Shown: positions 42,838-54,160, counted from the first letter of the stretch. The stretch: 64,000 nt of DNA from Nectonema munidae (GCA_030549495.1 JAUIRK010000903.1:2538773-2602772); one strand, 5' to 3'. The notes: a model not told the origin generated them from the sequence alone. Program-made: numbers and translations.

Positions 42838-43010
42838 GTATAGTTAGAATATTGTTAGTTTATTTATTTAATTATGAAGTTTAATAAACAGTAATCCATT
42901 TTTACATTTATATCGAAAGGAAGCGATTACATTCATATAGAAAGGTGGAGCAAGCTAATAAGGTTACTGTCACATAACCTAGTTATTGTCATTAATGTTA
43001 TTAGTGTAAT
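42838..43010 (+). repeat. Local tandem repeat, copy 3
   Basis: It resumes at TATAGTTAGAATATTGTTAG right after hAT 3 and runs through GGAAGCGATTACATTC and TTACTGTCACATAACC to the tail of LINE 4. Confidence 0.8.
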
Positions 43011-43363
43011 GAAGAAGAAGTTTATTTATCATAGAGTGAAGATAACAAGGTTTACATACACACATAAAAAATATAGATATGGAATATAACAAAAGATAGA
43101 ATACGATATGTGATAGGATATTTTGTAAGGCCATAAAGCCGCTTAAGGAGATATCCTAACTAAATAAACGATATAAAAAAAGTAAAAGAAAAAAAACGAA
43201 ATATAAGATATGAAAATATCATATACATCATAATTTAAATGTACAATGATGATTAGGAAGGAAAACTAGAAAAGTAAAACAAATGAAAGAATTAATTAAA
43301 ATTATATACATATTTACAAGCAAAGCAATTAACTGGACAATACTTTGATAAGTATGTATTAAC

Positions 43364-44944
43364 CAGGGGCGCACATCTAATTTTTATGCCTCCTATTATT
43401 TTGAAATTATTATGAGAACAGACGGTTCCATTTTAAAATAGTGAAAATTGCTTTATTAGTTTATTTTGTTTTCTTTCTCTCTTATGTTAATTATGTAGCA
43501 AATTTTTCAATTTTAAGTAAAATTAAAGGTGCAGCGGGTGTATTTTCATCGACAAGGCACTGATGTACCGCTTATGTCAAACTATGAACAAATTCGAAAT
43601 TCGTTCAAATTCGAAGCATCGATGAGGAATTGAATCCAGAGGCTTCCGTGCTGAGTCCATCTCAACCAACCTGATATGCCACCCATAGTATGCTGTAGGG
43701 GGGTACGTCAAATTAGTTTTCAAAAAACTTAAGTTATGCTCTAAAAATTTTTAGTTTTTGTTGAAGCTCTATAACTTTTTCTGATAGACTTTTTTTCCTT
43801 AAAAGTTATTATAAAAGGCAAATCATTGCAAAATGTTAAAAGTTATTTTACTTTTTGTAGCTTGTATCAATTTAGCTTTTAAACTATTTTTGAATGATGC
43901 TGAGTAAAATGAAATAATACGATCTTAATTTTTTGTTTGCACAATTATAACTTCATTTTATACCCTTGCCCCTGAATCAATCACATTTTTTCATATAAAC
44001 ATCGCACGGTGTCTAGTAGACTTTTTGCCTTTAGACTAAATTCACTCATAAAACTATTTAACCTTCAGTTATTTGTTTTCTCTATGAATCAAATATCCTT
44101 TCATCAATTCCTCTAATGTGCCTGGGAGACTACTTCATTTTTCAAATGAAAAGCCTATTCCACCCCCTAACAATTTTGGATTTTTTTAAACTAGTGTATA
44201 TTCGATGGTTGTAAGTAAAAATGCCCGCTAATTTTTGATTTTCAGGATTTTTTTAAATTATATAAATATTTTTATTTGGTACCGTTTTGAAAGGCTAAAT
44301 TTCTAAAATTTCTTAATATATAGGGTTTTTTTCTTTATAAAGTTCTTGAAAACAATAGCAAAGGTGCAGATTTGTGGAAATGTGTTCTTAAAATCAGTTA
44401 AAACACAAATTATATTTAGAAAGTGTTCTGATACACAAAGTCTAAAAATATTTGCTGTTTTATAAATTATTTTTTTGTATTTAAAAAATTGTCGTATGCC
44501 GAGTTTTTTAGTTTACTTTAATTAAATTTTAAATGTTTTAGAGGAAAAGTTAACTTTTTGTTTTTTTTTACAAAAAATCTTTATTTGACATATCTTTTAA
44601 AAAATTTTTTTTAATTTTAATTAATAATTTTTTGTGTTTGGGCATTTTTTCCTACTTTTTAATTCGGGGCATTTTTTCCAGAGGCATTTTTTCTGCGCAC
44701 CATATTCGATATGCAAAGTTAATTAAAATATTTTCGCTGGAGGTATAGTATTTAAATTCACCAATTTTGTAAAAAAAATAAAGTATTCTTATAAATTTAG
44801 GACTTTAGGTATGCGCTGAATGCACTCTATTTTAAAGGATTGCTTGAATATTTGTTCTCCCGTGTTATTTCCAGACCACTAATTTTGAAAATTGCAACAA
44901 AAAAATTTCGCCCCCCCCTATAATTTTAAGGATGTGCGCCCCTG
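43364..44944. mobile_element. Non-autonomous hAT, copy B, perfect termini and TSD
   Basis: CAGGGGCGCACATC at 43364 is matched exactly by its reverse complement ending at 44944. GTATTAAC flanks both sides (43356-43363, 44945-44952). The 1581-bp interior is non-coding, AT-rich and closely similar to 6698-8307, including an embedded SINE. Confidence 0.96.
43524..43690 (-). repeat. tRNA-derived SINE inside hAT copy B
   Basis: On the minus strand: ATCAGGTTGGTTGAGATGG (box A-like), GGATTCAATTCC (box B-like), CATAGTTTGACATAAGCGG and GTGCCTTGTCGATGAAAAT. It occupies the same internal site as in copy A and has an extra TTCGAA-rich expansion in the middle. Confidence 0.8.
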
Positions 44945-44947
44945 GTA

Positions 44948-45084
44948 TTAACCCGTTAACGCCCAATGTGGACTATAGTCGACTTTACAAAAATAAAATC
45001 GTCTGCGTTTATCAAAGCTCTTTAATACAAATCTTCTGCTTTACATTAAATATCGTCTGATTATTCTGGTCGTTAACGGGTTAA
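44948..45084. mobile_element. 137-bp piggyBac-type MITE
   Basis: It starts TTAACCCGTTAACG and ends CGTTAACGGGTTAA, a perfect 14-bp inverted terminus including the TTAA target. The interior is non-coding. The left TTAA lies inside the right TSD of hAT copy B, so the hAT inserted into the first bases of this MITE. Confidence 0.88.
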
Positions 45085-46375
45085 TGAATAATTTTTTTAA
45101 ATATAATTTAAAGAGCTAATTTTCATATTATTATTAAGATGGTGAATCAAAAAGTTATTCCACACTGAAGAAATTTTGTATTTCATAGTTTGTTTATATA
45201 TTTGTCTACTGTAGAAAAGTAGAATAGCTTTATTAGCATTACGCAAATAAAAGTTAGGTTTTTGGTAATTGAAAGAAACTTAAACATTGAAAATGCCAGG
45301 TAAGTAACCATTCAAGAATTTATAAATAAGTAAAGATATATTATAGGTATACAAATCATTAATTTTCAATAGGTTTGCGTTATAAAATAAAGGAGAGGTA
45401 TGCGCCAAAAAATTTGAGTTGAATACAGATCTTATCATTTTTTTTGTGAAACAATCAAAGAGGAGATGTTTTGATGTCCCCAAATAACTAGACAGTAGTA
45501 TAATGAAGAAAAAATGAATTATAAAGTAAAAGCTTGACTTTAGTAGGAAACAAGTTTTTGAATCTTTTTATGATACCAATGACTCGCGATAATTTATTAT
45601 TTACATACGAAATATTCTGTTGCCATTTCAATTTATTGTCTATTACGACACCCAAAAGATTGAAAGATTGGACAATTTCAAATTCACACACACACAGTTC
45701 AGAATACTTGATATTTCCAAATAGCATTGATTTAGACTTTTCAAAATTAATACACATACAGTTTGCTTTGCACCATAAAAAAAGTTTATCAACTTCTTGA
45801 TTAAAGTAATTAATTTTATTGAAAAACATATCACAAGAAAAAGGGATATTGATAGTTAAATCATCTGCAAAGATAAAAAACTTCAAATTTATATTGGAAA
45901 GAATCATTTAGAAAGATCAAAAACAAGAGAGATCCCAAAGTGGAACTTTGAGGAACGCCAGAAAGAATTGGTTGAGTATTAGAAAGTAAACCCTCAACAA
46001 TTACACTTTGGTATCTTGTATGAAAATAAGAAGTGAAAAAAGAAAGAGACATTTTTTCAATACCAATAAAAAGAGAAGGCGCACTTTTATCAGAAGAAAG
46101 ATTATTGATAATGTCATCAATGAAACAGATGAGTAATGATTGAGTACTATGATTTTTACGGAAGCCAAATCGGAAATTATGAATAATATTATTATTATTA
46201 AAATAATGGTACAACTGTTTAAATAATGGTTTTTCTAGGATTTTAGATAGGATAGGAATTATGGAAATTGGCCTATAATTAATATTTATGTCATTCTTAT
46301 TACCTTTTTTAAATACAGGGATAATTTTAGATAACTTGAAGACAGAAGGAAAAATAAAGTGATTATAAGCACGAG

Positions 46376-47443
46376 TTATAACTCATCAGGATGTTATTAT
46401 AGAGAGAAATTAATGGAATATTGAGTGTTTATAATTTTTTAATCAGAATTGATGTGCAAAGAGAAAGAATATAAATAAATAAATAAAGATATATATGTGT
46501 AATGTATTTGAATGCAGAAAAAAATAGGAGGAAATATTTGATTTTTGCAAAATAAAAAACAAAGATACTGGAGCGCATTGAGGAAATGGAAGAGAACTTA
46601 AGAGACATTAGAGCATGGTGTAAATTATGAGTTTTGAATAATTAAATAACTAAAAATTTAAGATTATGGAAGACAGTTCAAAAGGGGATTAGCAGCAGTA
46701 GCAACACTGGGAGAGGCTTTCCTATCACTCGTATCTAACAAATTCACATATCTTGAGCCTAAGTATGCAAAGCAAAAGGAAAATTAAATAGAAGATTCCC
46801 GAAGCAAAATACATTATGCGTTACCGGAGTATGGAGAAGAGTTGAAATTGGTGGCACTGCTACGCGCCTCTATCGGTGCTTTAGAAGTGTGTGAATTGTT
46901 CACGATATTATTTGGAGTGGAGTTGTCCAAGTTGATTTGGAAAGAGGGTGGTGTATGTAGTGAGGTGTGGTTCGTCGGGGAAAGGGCAAACTGGGAAAAT
47001 GGGTAGGAGATAGGCTCGTTGCTTTGACTCCTGCTCAGGAATGGAGGCGGTGCGGGGATAGGAGCGTCTTCTTCTGTGGGATTCAAATTGATCCAATTTT
47101 TGTTTATTTCATCATAGACGATCAGTAAAGTAGAGATTGCAAAGTGGAGGCGCCGCATTCAAATCGCTCTGACATTTTATTTGACAAAACGAACACACAC
47201 ACAATATGAATCAGGTATTTATATATACTGTAAAAAAGTTAGGCATTCGTTTTATAAAACAAATTTATTGAAAAAACCACATCGATATTTTCATAAAACG
47301 AATAAATGAGAAAGGGAAGTATAAAGATGTTTCGAGAGACAGTTCGTTGCATACACGAATAAATCTGTTAGACGGAAGTAGAGATATTTTATTTCAGTCA
47401 TAAACAAATGAATGCTTTTAAAAATAAAATAGAAATATTAATT
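46376..47443. other. Unassigned region with one proline/serine-rich frame
   Basis: On the minus strand 46814-47158 is an open frame of 114 codons reading PTEEDAPIPAPPPFLSRSQS and SNEPISYPFSQFALSPTN. It is more G+C-rich than its surroundings, but I recognise no domain. It could be a disordered piece of a TE ORF1 or a host exon. The rest is AT-rich with nothing recognised. Confidence 0.3.
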
Positions 47444-47560
47444 CAGAGTTGCCACTTATTTTAAAAAAAGAAAATTCACTGATTTTCCCTGACTTCTTTT
47501 TAAAATTATCTCACAAGAAGCTTCATATCAAAGACAAAGTGATGCTGGCCTATCTTGGCC
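47444..47560 (+). repeat. Solo hAT left terminus
   Basis: CAGAGTTGCCACTTATTTT then TTCACTGATTTTCCCTGACT resembles a common hAT end (CAGGGTTGCCAxxT...TTCCCTGACTTTTCC). No right partner is seen. Confidence 0.5.
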
Positions 47561-47796
47561 TGGTCAAATCATCCTTGGACACTAGACTGTTTCAAAAATA
47601 TATGGTCAAATTGCAAAGTCGGTGTATACTTTCAGCTTTATGTTGCTTCCTTTCCTTATTATATAAGCTTACTTTGTGCCAAATTATGGAATGGTCTGTA
47701 AAGATTTTAAGGTCGCTCATATTGTTCAATTTTTTATCATATTTGTTTTTTTCCTATTTTTTAATTTTATTCTTGCAGACGTAGATAAACTTTAAA

Positions 47797-49400
47797 ATGG
47801 CTAGCCGTTGTGCAGCATCAGTTTGGCTTCTTGGACATTCTGAAAAAAAACTTATTGGTTCTAGACTTTCGTCCAATGGTCAAGTCCTAAAGCACTTTTT
47901 TTCCATCACCTGAACTTGAAGTATACAAAGTCCAAGAGATCGAAAGCAGTTGTGGATTCCTACAACAACGAAGAATCGTCTGCGAGATTCGGAGAATCAG
48001 CGCATGAAGGAACAAATGTTTGTTGATAACTTAGATGAAATTTTTGACATTGCTCAAAGGATGTGCTAGTTATGATGAAAAATGAGGAAGATAAAGCCTT
48101 CCTGTTGAGTCAGTGAAAGGTTCGTTCCCAATCGAGCGTGGCTGGAACTGACATGCATTATTTCAAGTTTTTTGAGAAGAAGAAGAAGAAAAGGGCTGAA
48201 GTGGAAGACAAACGCAAGAAAAAAATTGAGGCAGAAAAACAACTAACCGTCAAAGTCATCAGCTCATCGACACTAACTGATTCCAGTTTGTCTTCAGAGT
48301 CTTCAGTGGATGATTCCTTGCACGTTTATAGTCACTCCAAAAGAAAGAAGTCTGATTCTATATTTGCTGCAGGTCCATCTATTTCCAAAAAATCTTTTTT
48401 AAACCTGAAGTTACGGCAGCTCTGGATCGTACTGGCGTGTCTCATAAGAAGGGAATGTACCAGCTTGGAGCTCAGGCAAAGTCTATTGGCTTTGACATCA
48501 AACAAATCACTTTGTCTTCGAGTTCGATCTACCGGTATCCGAAGAGGTACCGTGAAGTAGCAACCAGAATCAAGTCTGACACTATAATAAGAATTCCCCG
48601 TGATACACCTCTAGTGTTACATTGGGACGGTAAGCTATTGCCTAACATAACTGTAACATGCTCTGGTCAGAAGAAAGCTGAAAGAATTGCAATTCTTGCC
48701 ACAGGAGATGGTACTGAAATCTTCCTTGGTGTTCCCAAAATTGAAAGTTTTTCGGGTAGAAATGAAGCCAATGCATGTCCTTCCACTATCAACAATTGGG
48801 GCCTGCTTCAGCAAATCAAAGCTGTTGTGTATGACACAACAGCCTCAAACACAGTTTTGCTTCAAGGCGCTTGTATCAAAATTCAAGAGCAACTACAAAG
48901 GGAGCTTGTTTGGTTCGCCTTTGGCATCACGTGTACGAAGTGATCCTTGCTAATGTGTTTGTTCTGCCTTTGGACCTGATTCCGGTCCAATTATTCCATC
49001 ATTTTCACGTTTTCAAGATCAGTGGAAAAACCTTGACAAAAACACTTCAATACAGCTGAGTAAAATGAAAAAATCTTGGCGAACTTCGTGGGTGATTGGT
49101 CCGTTCCTCATGAGTAAGCAATGCAGCGTCTTGAGTCTGCCCTGAGTTTAAATGCAACAAGAGATGATTTTCGGGAACTCATAATAACTCTTGCCTACAT
49201 CTTCCTTGGAGGTACTCCACCGGATGGATTTTTTCGTTCTCCAGATGCTTTCAATCATGCGAGATGGATGGCAAAAGCTATATACTGATAAAAATATTTC
49301 TCTTTCATGATCAGTTCCATCTGACGAAAAGTGAACTTAAAACAGTTCAAGATATTTCTCTGTTCTCGCCCTATTCAATGTGCCTTTTTAGAATGAGTCA
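47797..49400 (+). pseudogene. Second orphan transposase-like gene, decayed
   Basis: An acceptor-like TTCTTGCAG (47778) precedes the ATG at 47797. Frames read MASRCAASVWLLGHSEKK with SSNGQVLKHF, RMKEQMFVDNLDEIFDIAQR, AGTDMHYFKFFEKKKKKRAE, a Ser-rich linker, EVTAALDRTGVSHKKGMYQL, TPLVLHWDGKLLPNI, LGVPKIESFSGRNEA, VVYDTTASNT, HHVYEVILANVFVL and LAYIFLGGTPPDGFFRSPDA. I recall the HWDGKLLPD / FDTTASNTG / RHHVYE pattern from a large uncharacterised family dispersed in animal genomes. HWDGK and YDTTASN would supply acidic residues of an RNase H-like core (inference). At least five frame breaks or stops are present, one at the T run near 48395. No terminal repeats were found. Confidence 0.7.
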
Positions 49401-49849
49401 CCGAAAAATTTTAATTTTTGATTTTGATTGACAGTTTGAACATAAAAGGGTCATTCACCTATCATGAAAATGTTTTCAAAAGTTGCATTTTCATATGCAT
49501 AGAATAAGTGGCAGTCATAGTCACACCTCCTGTGACGCTTATTTGTAGAGTATAAAAAAGAACAATGAACATATTACAATATAAGAAATTTTACTTAAAT
49601 ATTTCAAATTAAAAATTTAATTAAAAAATTCAAATAAAAAATGAATAAATTGCATGAAAAATATATTTCTACAAAATGAAAGTGTTAGAAATCATTTAAA
49701 AAATTTGGAAAAACGGGCAAAAAATACTAGTATGAATAAGAATGTTATATAAATATTTATATTTAAAACTTTAGACAATATTAATTGTTTTTTGTTTTAA
49801 AAATGGCAATTTTTTAAATTCTGGTCTTGAAATTTGATTCAAAACAATC
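49401..49849. other. AT-rich spacer
   Basis: Nothing recognised. Confidence 0.4.
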
Positions 49850-50690
49850 ATTGGACTAAGTTCGGATAGCTCTTCGAATATCTTACGTGTGGCAGGTAGT
49901 CTGAAAGTTACTTAGCTCAAAGCTTCTTCAAGCATGTTCAAATATCGTTCTTTAAAACAATTTCGAGCTCAGAGCTGGGATCGCCTTTTTTATTTTTACT
50001 TGAAATTTTCTCAAACTCATTCAAAATTTCGCACTAAAGTCTACCTGATCAATTGCGTTTTGCTCGAAGTATAGATTTTACTTTTTAAATTTCAAAATGC
50101 AAAAACAACTGTCTATAAACTTTATCAGGGTTGGTTTGTTGAAAAATACTGTTCAACTTTTCGAATTCTTGAATAATAGGGGTCGCGAAAACAAAATACA
50201 AATATTTTCTATCATCAACCATCATTCTTTCAAAAGACTTGTTTTGTATTTTTTGTCGAAATCGTTTTGCTCCGATTTAGCTTTTATGAAATATGTTCTA
50301 AGTTCCTTCCAATTGTCCAAAATGTTGAACATTATTTTACCACGTATTGTGTTGCTGAGGGCTTTTGGAAAGGACGAGAAGCCAAGCGAGTAGGTTCATT
50401 CAAGGAATCAGGATTCATTTGTTTGAAAAGTTCTTTATAAGTATCTCTTCTTGGATCACTGTGTCGAAACCACTGGGCAATCACAGAATTTAAAAATCCA
50501 ACATGAGAAGGAAGCTTCGCAACAGCTTTTTGGATGCATAATGACATCGAATGGCATGTACAACGAAGTTGTAAGCAATTTTGAAAAACTTCTTTTAACT
50601 TCGACTATACTGAGTTGTTACAGCGAATTTGGTTTTCATGAAATCATTAACAAAATTTGCTTTTAGAACTGGTTAAATAACGTTTTTAAT
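49850..50690 (-). mobile_element. hAT transposase fragment
   Basis: On the minus strand 50332-50547 reads AVAKLPSHVGFLNSVIAQWF and RHSDPRRDTYKELFKQMNPD, the hAT block that precedes the xTRW motif (WFxHSxxRxxxYKxLF). The adjoining sequence contains further broken frames. No termini were identified. Confidence 0.6.
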
Positions 50691-51179
50691 CAAACCAGAG
50701 CATTTAGTTCTATCTATACTAACATGTCCCAACCTCTATTTTCTCCATATGAGGTAATTATTTCGCTTAAGTGATCAATGATTAAAATAGAACGACATGC
50801 TATATTGACTTCTATCTTTAGCTCAGCTTTCTTGACCAGGTTTAAAAAAATTACATATAAATAAATGAAAGAAAATAATATTTATCAACTTAAATGTTTC
50901 AGTTTTTTTAAATATATTTTCTTTGGTAATTTTCTGTCTTGATCCAATACGAATTTTAAGTGGTTTACTAAAATTTCTTCTAAATTTCTTGTAAAATCAG
51001 TTTTTCTTGTTTTTTTTATATCCCCTTAGAATACTATAAACTAGTTTTATCTTGATGTCCGAAAATAAAAAATTTAAAACATAAAAAATACTTCATACTT
51101 TAATTATCATGAAAAAACACGTGAAAATTAAAAGATTTAGATATCTGAAATTGAAACAAATAAGACAGGTAATACATTT
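50691..51179. other. AT-rich spacer
   Basis: Nothing recognised. Confidence 0.4.
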
Positions 51180-51590
51180 ATTACTGGGCGTGAGAAAATT
51201 TTGAACAAACTTGATTCCAATGATGATGTATCTTTTGATAATTGGCAGACTCCAAATCATCCATCTAGTTCTTCTATTCCTATCAAAGTGACTCAAACTC
51301 AAAAAATATATTTTCAAGAAAAATGGTATGAAAAATATGTCTAGATTCATTATGAACCCGCTTAAGGTATTTTGTTTCTACTGTGCACAAACAGAAAAAC
51401 AACGTACCTGAAAATGGCAAGAAACAAAGAACCTGCCTTTATTTCAGAAGGCTTTAATAATTGGAACAAGGTATCATCTAGATTCGAAAGCCATCAAGCT
51501 TTTCAATGTCACAGAACTGCAATGGCATTGATTTCTTTTAAACCTCAGGAAAAGATAAATATCACATACACTGAGATAAAATATTAGTAA
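51180..51590 (+). pseudogene. TTF-type finger of a hAT transposase
   Basis: QKIYFQEKWYEKYV, IHYEPA, FLLCTNRKTTYLKMARNKEP, AFISEGFNNWNKVSSRFESH and CHRTAMALI form the TTF/ZMYM-type zinc finger that starts one hAT lineage (FQxxWFxKYPWLHY, CxxC, GFxNWKKAxxKFxxHExSxxHR). A stop replaces the Trp codon near 51343. No catalytic part follows. The protein start kept by the derivative at 21178-22263 is of the same lineage. Confidence 0.65.
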
Positions 51591-52007
51591 ATTTTACCAA
51601 TGTTATTAGTATATAATAATGATATAGTTTGTAAACGGAAAATCTATAGTAATTGTTGTCACTTCATCAATATCGGGTTTATAAATCCTTAACATATAAA
51701 TAAGGAATCGCATTTTCTGTCAAAAATTATACTAATTTTGAAATCTGGATTCCGAGTCCCCCCTAAAAGGTATTAACCGCTCGTTGGCGGGGGTATCATG
51801 TGAGCCAGAAACTCACACTCATTGTCGCTCGGTTAAAGTTTCCGTCTTTTTTACTCTGATCTATTTTGTGTTATTTGTGGCCTGCCTGGTGTGATAACAT
51901 TAATCTAATTTTCTTACTCGCATTCATCCTAGTTATCATCACTTACATTAAAATTGATGCGAATGTTCGCCCTCATCATCATCTAATTTTAGATACTTAA
52001 CCCCTCA
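51591..52007. other. Spacer
   Basis: No coding pattern. A short C/G-rich patch at 51748-51800 is not assigned. Confidence 0.4.
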
Positions 52008-52575
52008 ATTATTATTTTTGCCATTTTGGTATTCAGTGTAATTGATCGATGTGAAAGTTGTTCATCCACGGTAATTTCATCCGTAACATTTTTTTACCAT
52101 TTTTCCACATTTTCACTATGATTAATAACGAATACTTTATAACTTGTGAAACAATTTTTTTATTATATTTTTTTGAACCGTAACTTTTAATTTTTTTATT
52201 TTAATCAAAATTTAACTTTTTTTTATTATTTTGCGTTTTTTATTTAGACATTTTTGCGTATAAATGAGACATTATTTCAAAATGAAAAAAATTAATTAGT
52301 GAAATTGTTTATACAAAAAATATATATAATTAAAATAGGTAAAATAATAAAAATAAGTTGAATTTTGATTAAAATAAAAAAAATAAAAATTTAGAATTGA
52401 AAAAATAATAATAAAAAAAATTGAATCACAAGTTAATAAGTATTAAAGTTATTAATCATAGTGAAAATGTCGAAAAATGGTAAAAAAAAATGTTGACGAT
52501 TAAATTACCTTAGATAAAACAACTTACACATCGATGAATTGCGCTGAAAACCAAAATGGAAACTATAAATATTTT
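52008..52575. repeat. Long imperfect inverted repeat (foldback)
   Basis: The left arm, about 52008-52235, pairs with the right arm, about 52345-52575. Shared words in inverted order include CCATTTTGGT, ATCGATGTG, GGTAATTT, TTTTCACTATGATTAATAAC and TAATTTTTTTATTTTAATCA. The loop is about 110 bp. Arms of about 230 bp would make an RNA hairpin if transcribed. It may be a foldback transposon or a local inverted duplication. No TSD was found. Confidence 0.85.
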
Positions 52576-52659
52576 TTGCTGTAATCTATTTTGAAGAATT
52601 TCCGACTTTTTAAGATATAAAGGAATATCTAAATTTTTTTGAGAATATGAACTGACTTT

Positions 52660-53793
52660 TTATATAAATTGGGGCTCAAAGAAGTCGTTTCCACTATTGG
52701 TTATATGGCCTTCAACCCAAGGATGTTGCTTCAATAAATCTTCAATGGCAAAATTACTCTTTTTTAAACTTCCAACCATTTCTATAAAACTGAGAATTTT
52801 GCTCCTTTCATGAGACTCGTTGTTTCTGCCTGTTTCAAAGTTGCACGCATTTTCTAACACACGCAAATTCCTTTCGAAATACGTCCAATCACTTCTTCTT
52901 CCCTGTCCTATTTCTTTTGACATTGCTTTCTGAGAACATACAAAATTAATGAGCTTCAAGTTACCGTCTTCGTCGAACATGATGTTGTTTTCGTGTAGAC
53001 GGTTGTGTGTCATATAATTACTATGTAAATAAGCTATCGCCAAAAGTAATTGGGCGCTGTAACTCTTTGCTTCTTCCACGCTGACCCATTCCTTCAAGCA
53101 TTTTATGCCCAGCGTATCTCCAGGTAAAAATTCTTGAACGATGTAGATGAATTCTTCATCCAGATAGACGTCATTGATTTCGACCGTGAATTTCGAATTT
53201 AGCATCTTTAGGTTATTAATCTCTTGAATAACGCCCTCAATGATAATTTGTGGCTTTTGAATGTACGGTATCACATGGAGAGCATGCTTTTTCACAGTAT
53301 TGATGTGTAAGCACATATAATACTTTCCACGAATATCCTCATCAAAACAATTTTGAATGAAATATTCTTCCTCTACTGATGTTGTTTTGGGGTTCAGTGC
53401 TTCTTTTAAGTACAAATAAGGAGAATCTTTGAATTTTATAGGAGTTTTTTTTTTATTTAAAAACGATCTTCGAACTGTCTTTTTTTCTGAATTTTCTTTA
53501 AATCTCTTGTCATTTTCACTTTCATTTTGAAATAGCGATAAAATTTGTCTATTATGTTCTTTAATTTCACCCGAGCCCAGCGAATCTTTGAATTTTGGAA
53601 CTGAAAAAACTGTGTCCTTTTTTAAACCTTCATTAAATTTCATGACATTTTCACTTTTATCCGAATCTTTTTTGATACTTGAATTTAATGCATTTTGATT
53701 TTCTGATGATATGATGTTACTTAAAAAATTTCTAGCAAGCCAACATACATTAGAAAATATAAAATTGGTGGAGTGTATTAAGATCTGTTCCAT
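52660..53793 (-). CDS. Single-exon protein pseudokinase, 377 aa
   Basis: Residues 1-140 are a Lys/Ser-rich, probably disordered extension. About 143-375 follow the AGC-like kinase fold: EFIYIVQEFLPGDTL (hinge), SVEEAKSYSAQLLLAIAYLH (helix E), MTHNRLHENNIMFDEDGNLK and LINFV. The catalytic HRDLKPEN is replaced by HNRLHENN (263-270), DFG by NFV (283-285), the ATP-binding Lys segment reads ALHVIPYI, and no Gly-rich loop is present. The C-lobe is shortened and ends HPWVEGH. The frame is open, so this is a pseudokinase rather than a decayed kinase. It could be a host gene, a diverged retrocopy, or a TE passenger. A foldback repeat lies 85 bp past its stop. The function is unknown. Confidence 0.7.
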   Translation of the reverse strand: MEQILIHSTNFIFSNVCWLARNFLSNIISSENQNALNSSIKKDSDKSENVMKFNEGLKKDTVFSVPKFKDSLGSGEIKEHNRQILSLFQNESENDKRFKENSEKKTVRRSFLNKKKTPIKFKDSPYLYLKEALNPKTTSVEEEYFIQNCFDEDIRGKYYMCLHINTVKKHALHVIPYIQKPQIIIEGVIQEINNLKMLNSKFTVEINDVYLDEEFIYIVQEFLPGDTLGIKCLKEWVSVEEAKSYSAQLLLAIAYLHSNYMTHNRLHENNIMFDEDGNLKLINFVCSQKAMSKEIGQGRRSDWTYFERNLRVLENACNFETGRNNESHERSKILSFIEMVGSLKKSNFAIEDLLKQHPWVEGHITNSGNDFFEPQFI

Positions 53794-53929
53794 TGTTAAA
53801 GTTGTTTGTCTTAATGTTTTGTAGATGTCAAAATTATTTATTGAATTGTGTTTAGAATTTTGGTTTGTATTCTCTCTTTATGTATTTTAAACGTGAGAAA
53901 GTGGTAACGTATTAAGTGGAGATGTTATT

Positions 53930-54160
53930 ATAATGATAATGAAATATAATAATAGGCTAACGTCTGTCTGCGTGTGTGTCTGTAGCTGGGAGCATTTTGA
54001 TTGGTTGAATTTATTTATATGTTTTGTGTGTATTTTTATATGGTGTGATGAGTTTGTATGTGTGTGTGTCGCTTGAAGCATTCTGATTGCTTGACATTAT
54101 TTATATGTTTGCTACCAAACCATATATCACCATATAAAAAATACACACAATCAATGAAAT
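53930..54160. repeat. TG-rich tandem and inverted repeat cluster
   Basis: Two units share TGTGTGTGTC, AGCATT(T/C)TGATTG and TTATTTATATGTTT about 95 bp apart. TGTGTGTATTTTTATATGGTG also pairs with its reverse complement near 54120-54150. It lies upstream of the pseudokinase ORF. Confidence 0.7.

Larger units (their letters stand above)
43012..46375 (-). mobile_element. CR1/Jockey-type LINE 4, 5'-truncated and interrupted
   Basis: Minus strand: FKLSKIIPVFKKGNKNDI and NYRPISIIPILSKILEK (near 46240-46360), FRFGFRKNHSTQSLL and SGVPQSSTLGSLLFL (45861-46214), LKFFIFADDLTINIPF (45488-45907, FADD for YADD), and a C-terminal piece to 45280. A long 3' UTR ends in AATAAA and (TTC)n at 43012-43030. A hAT (43364-44944) and a piggyBac-type MITE (44948-45084) lie in the 3' UTR. 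Several frame changes are present. Confidence 0.8.

Noticed and set aside
43012-45280. LTR retroelement flanked by repeats
   Set aside because: The direct repeats here are explained by the hAT TSD, the MITE termini and the LINE tail. No gag, protease or integrase sequence was seen anywhere in the window.
46814-47158. Proline-rich frame as a host gene
   Set aside because: No domain, splice signal or neighbouring exon supports it. Kept only as an unassigned frame.
48687-49059. Plus-strand frames overlapping the second orphan gene
   Set aside because: They mix shadows and short true segments of the same decayed gene.
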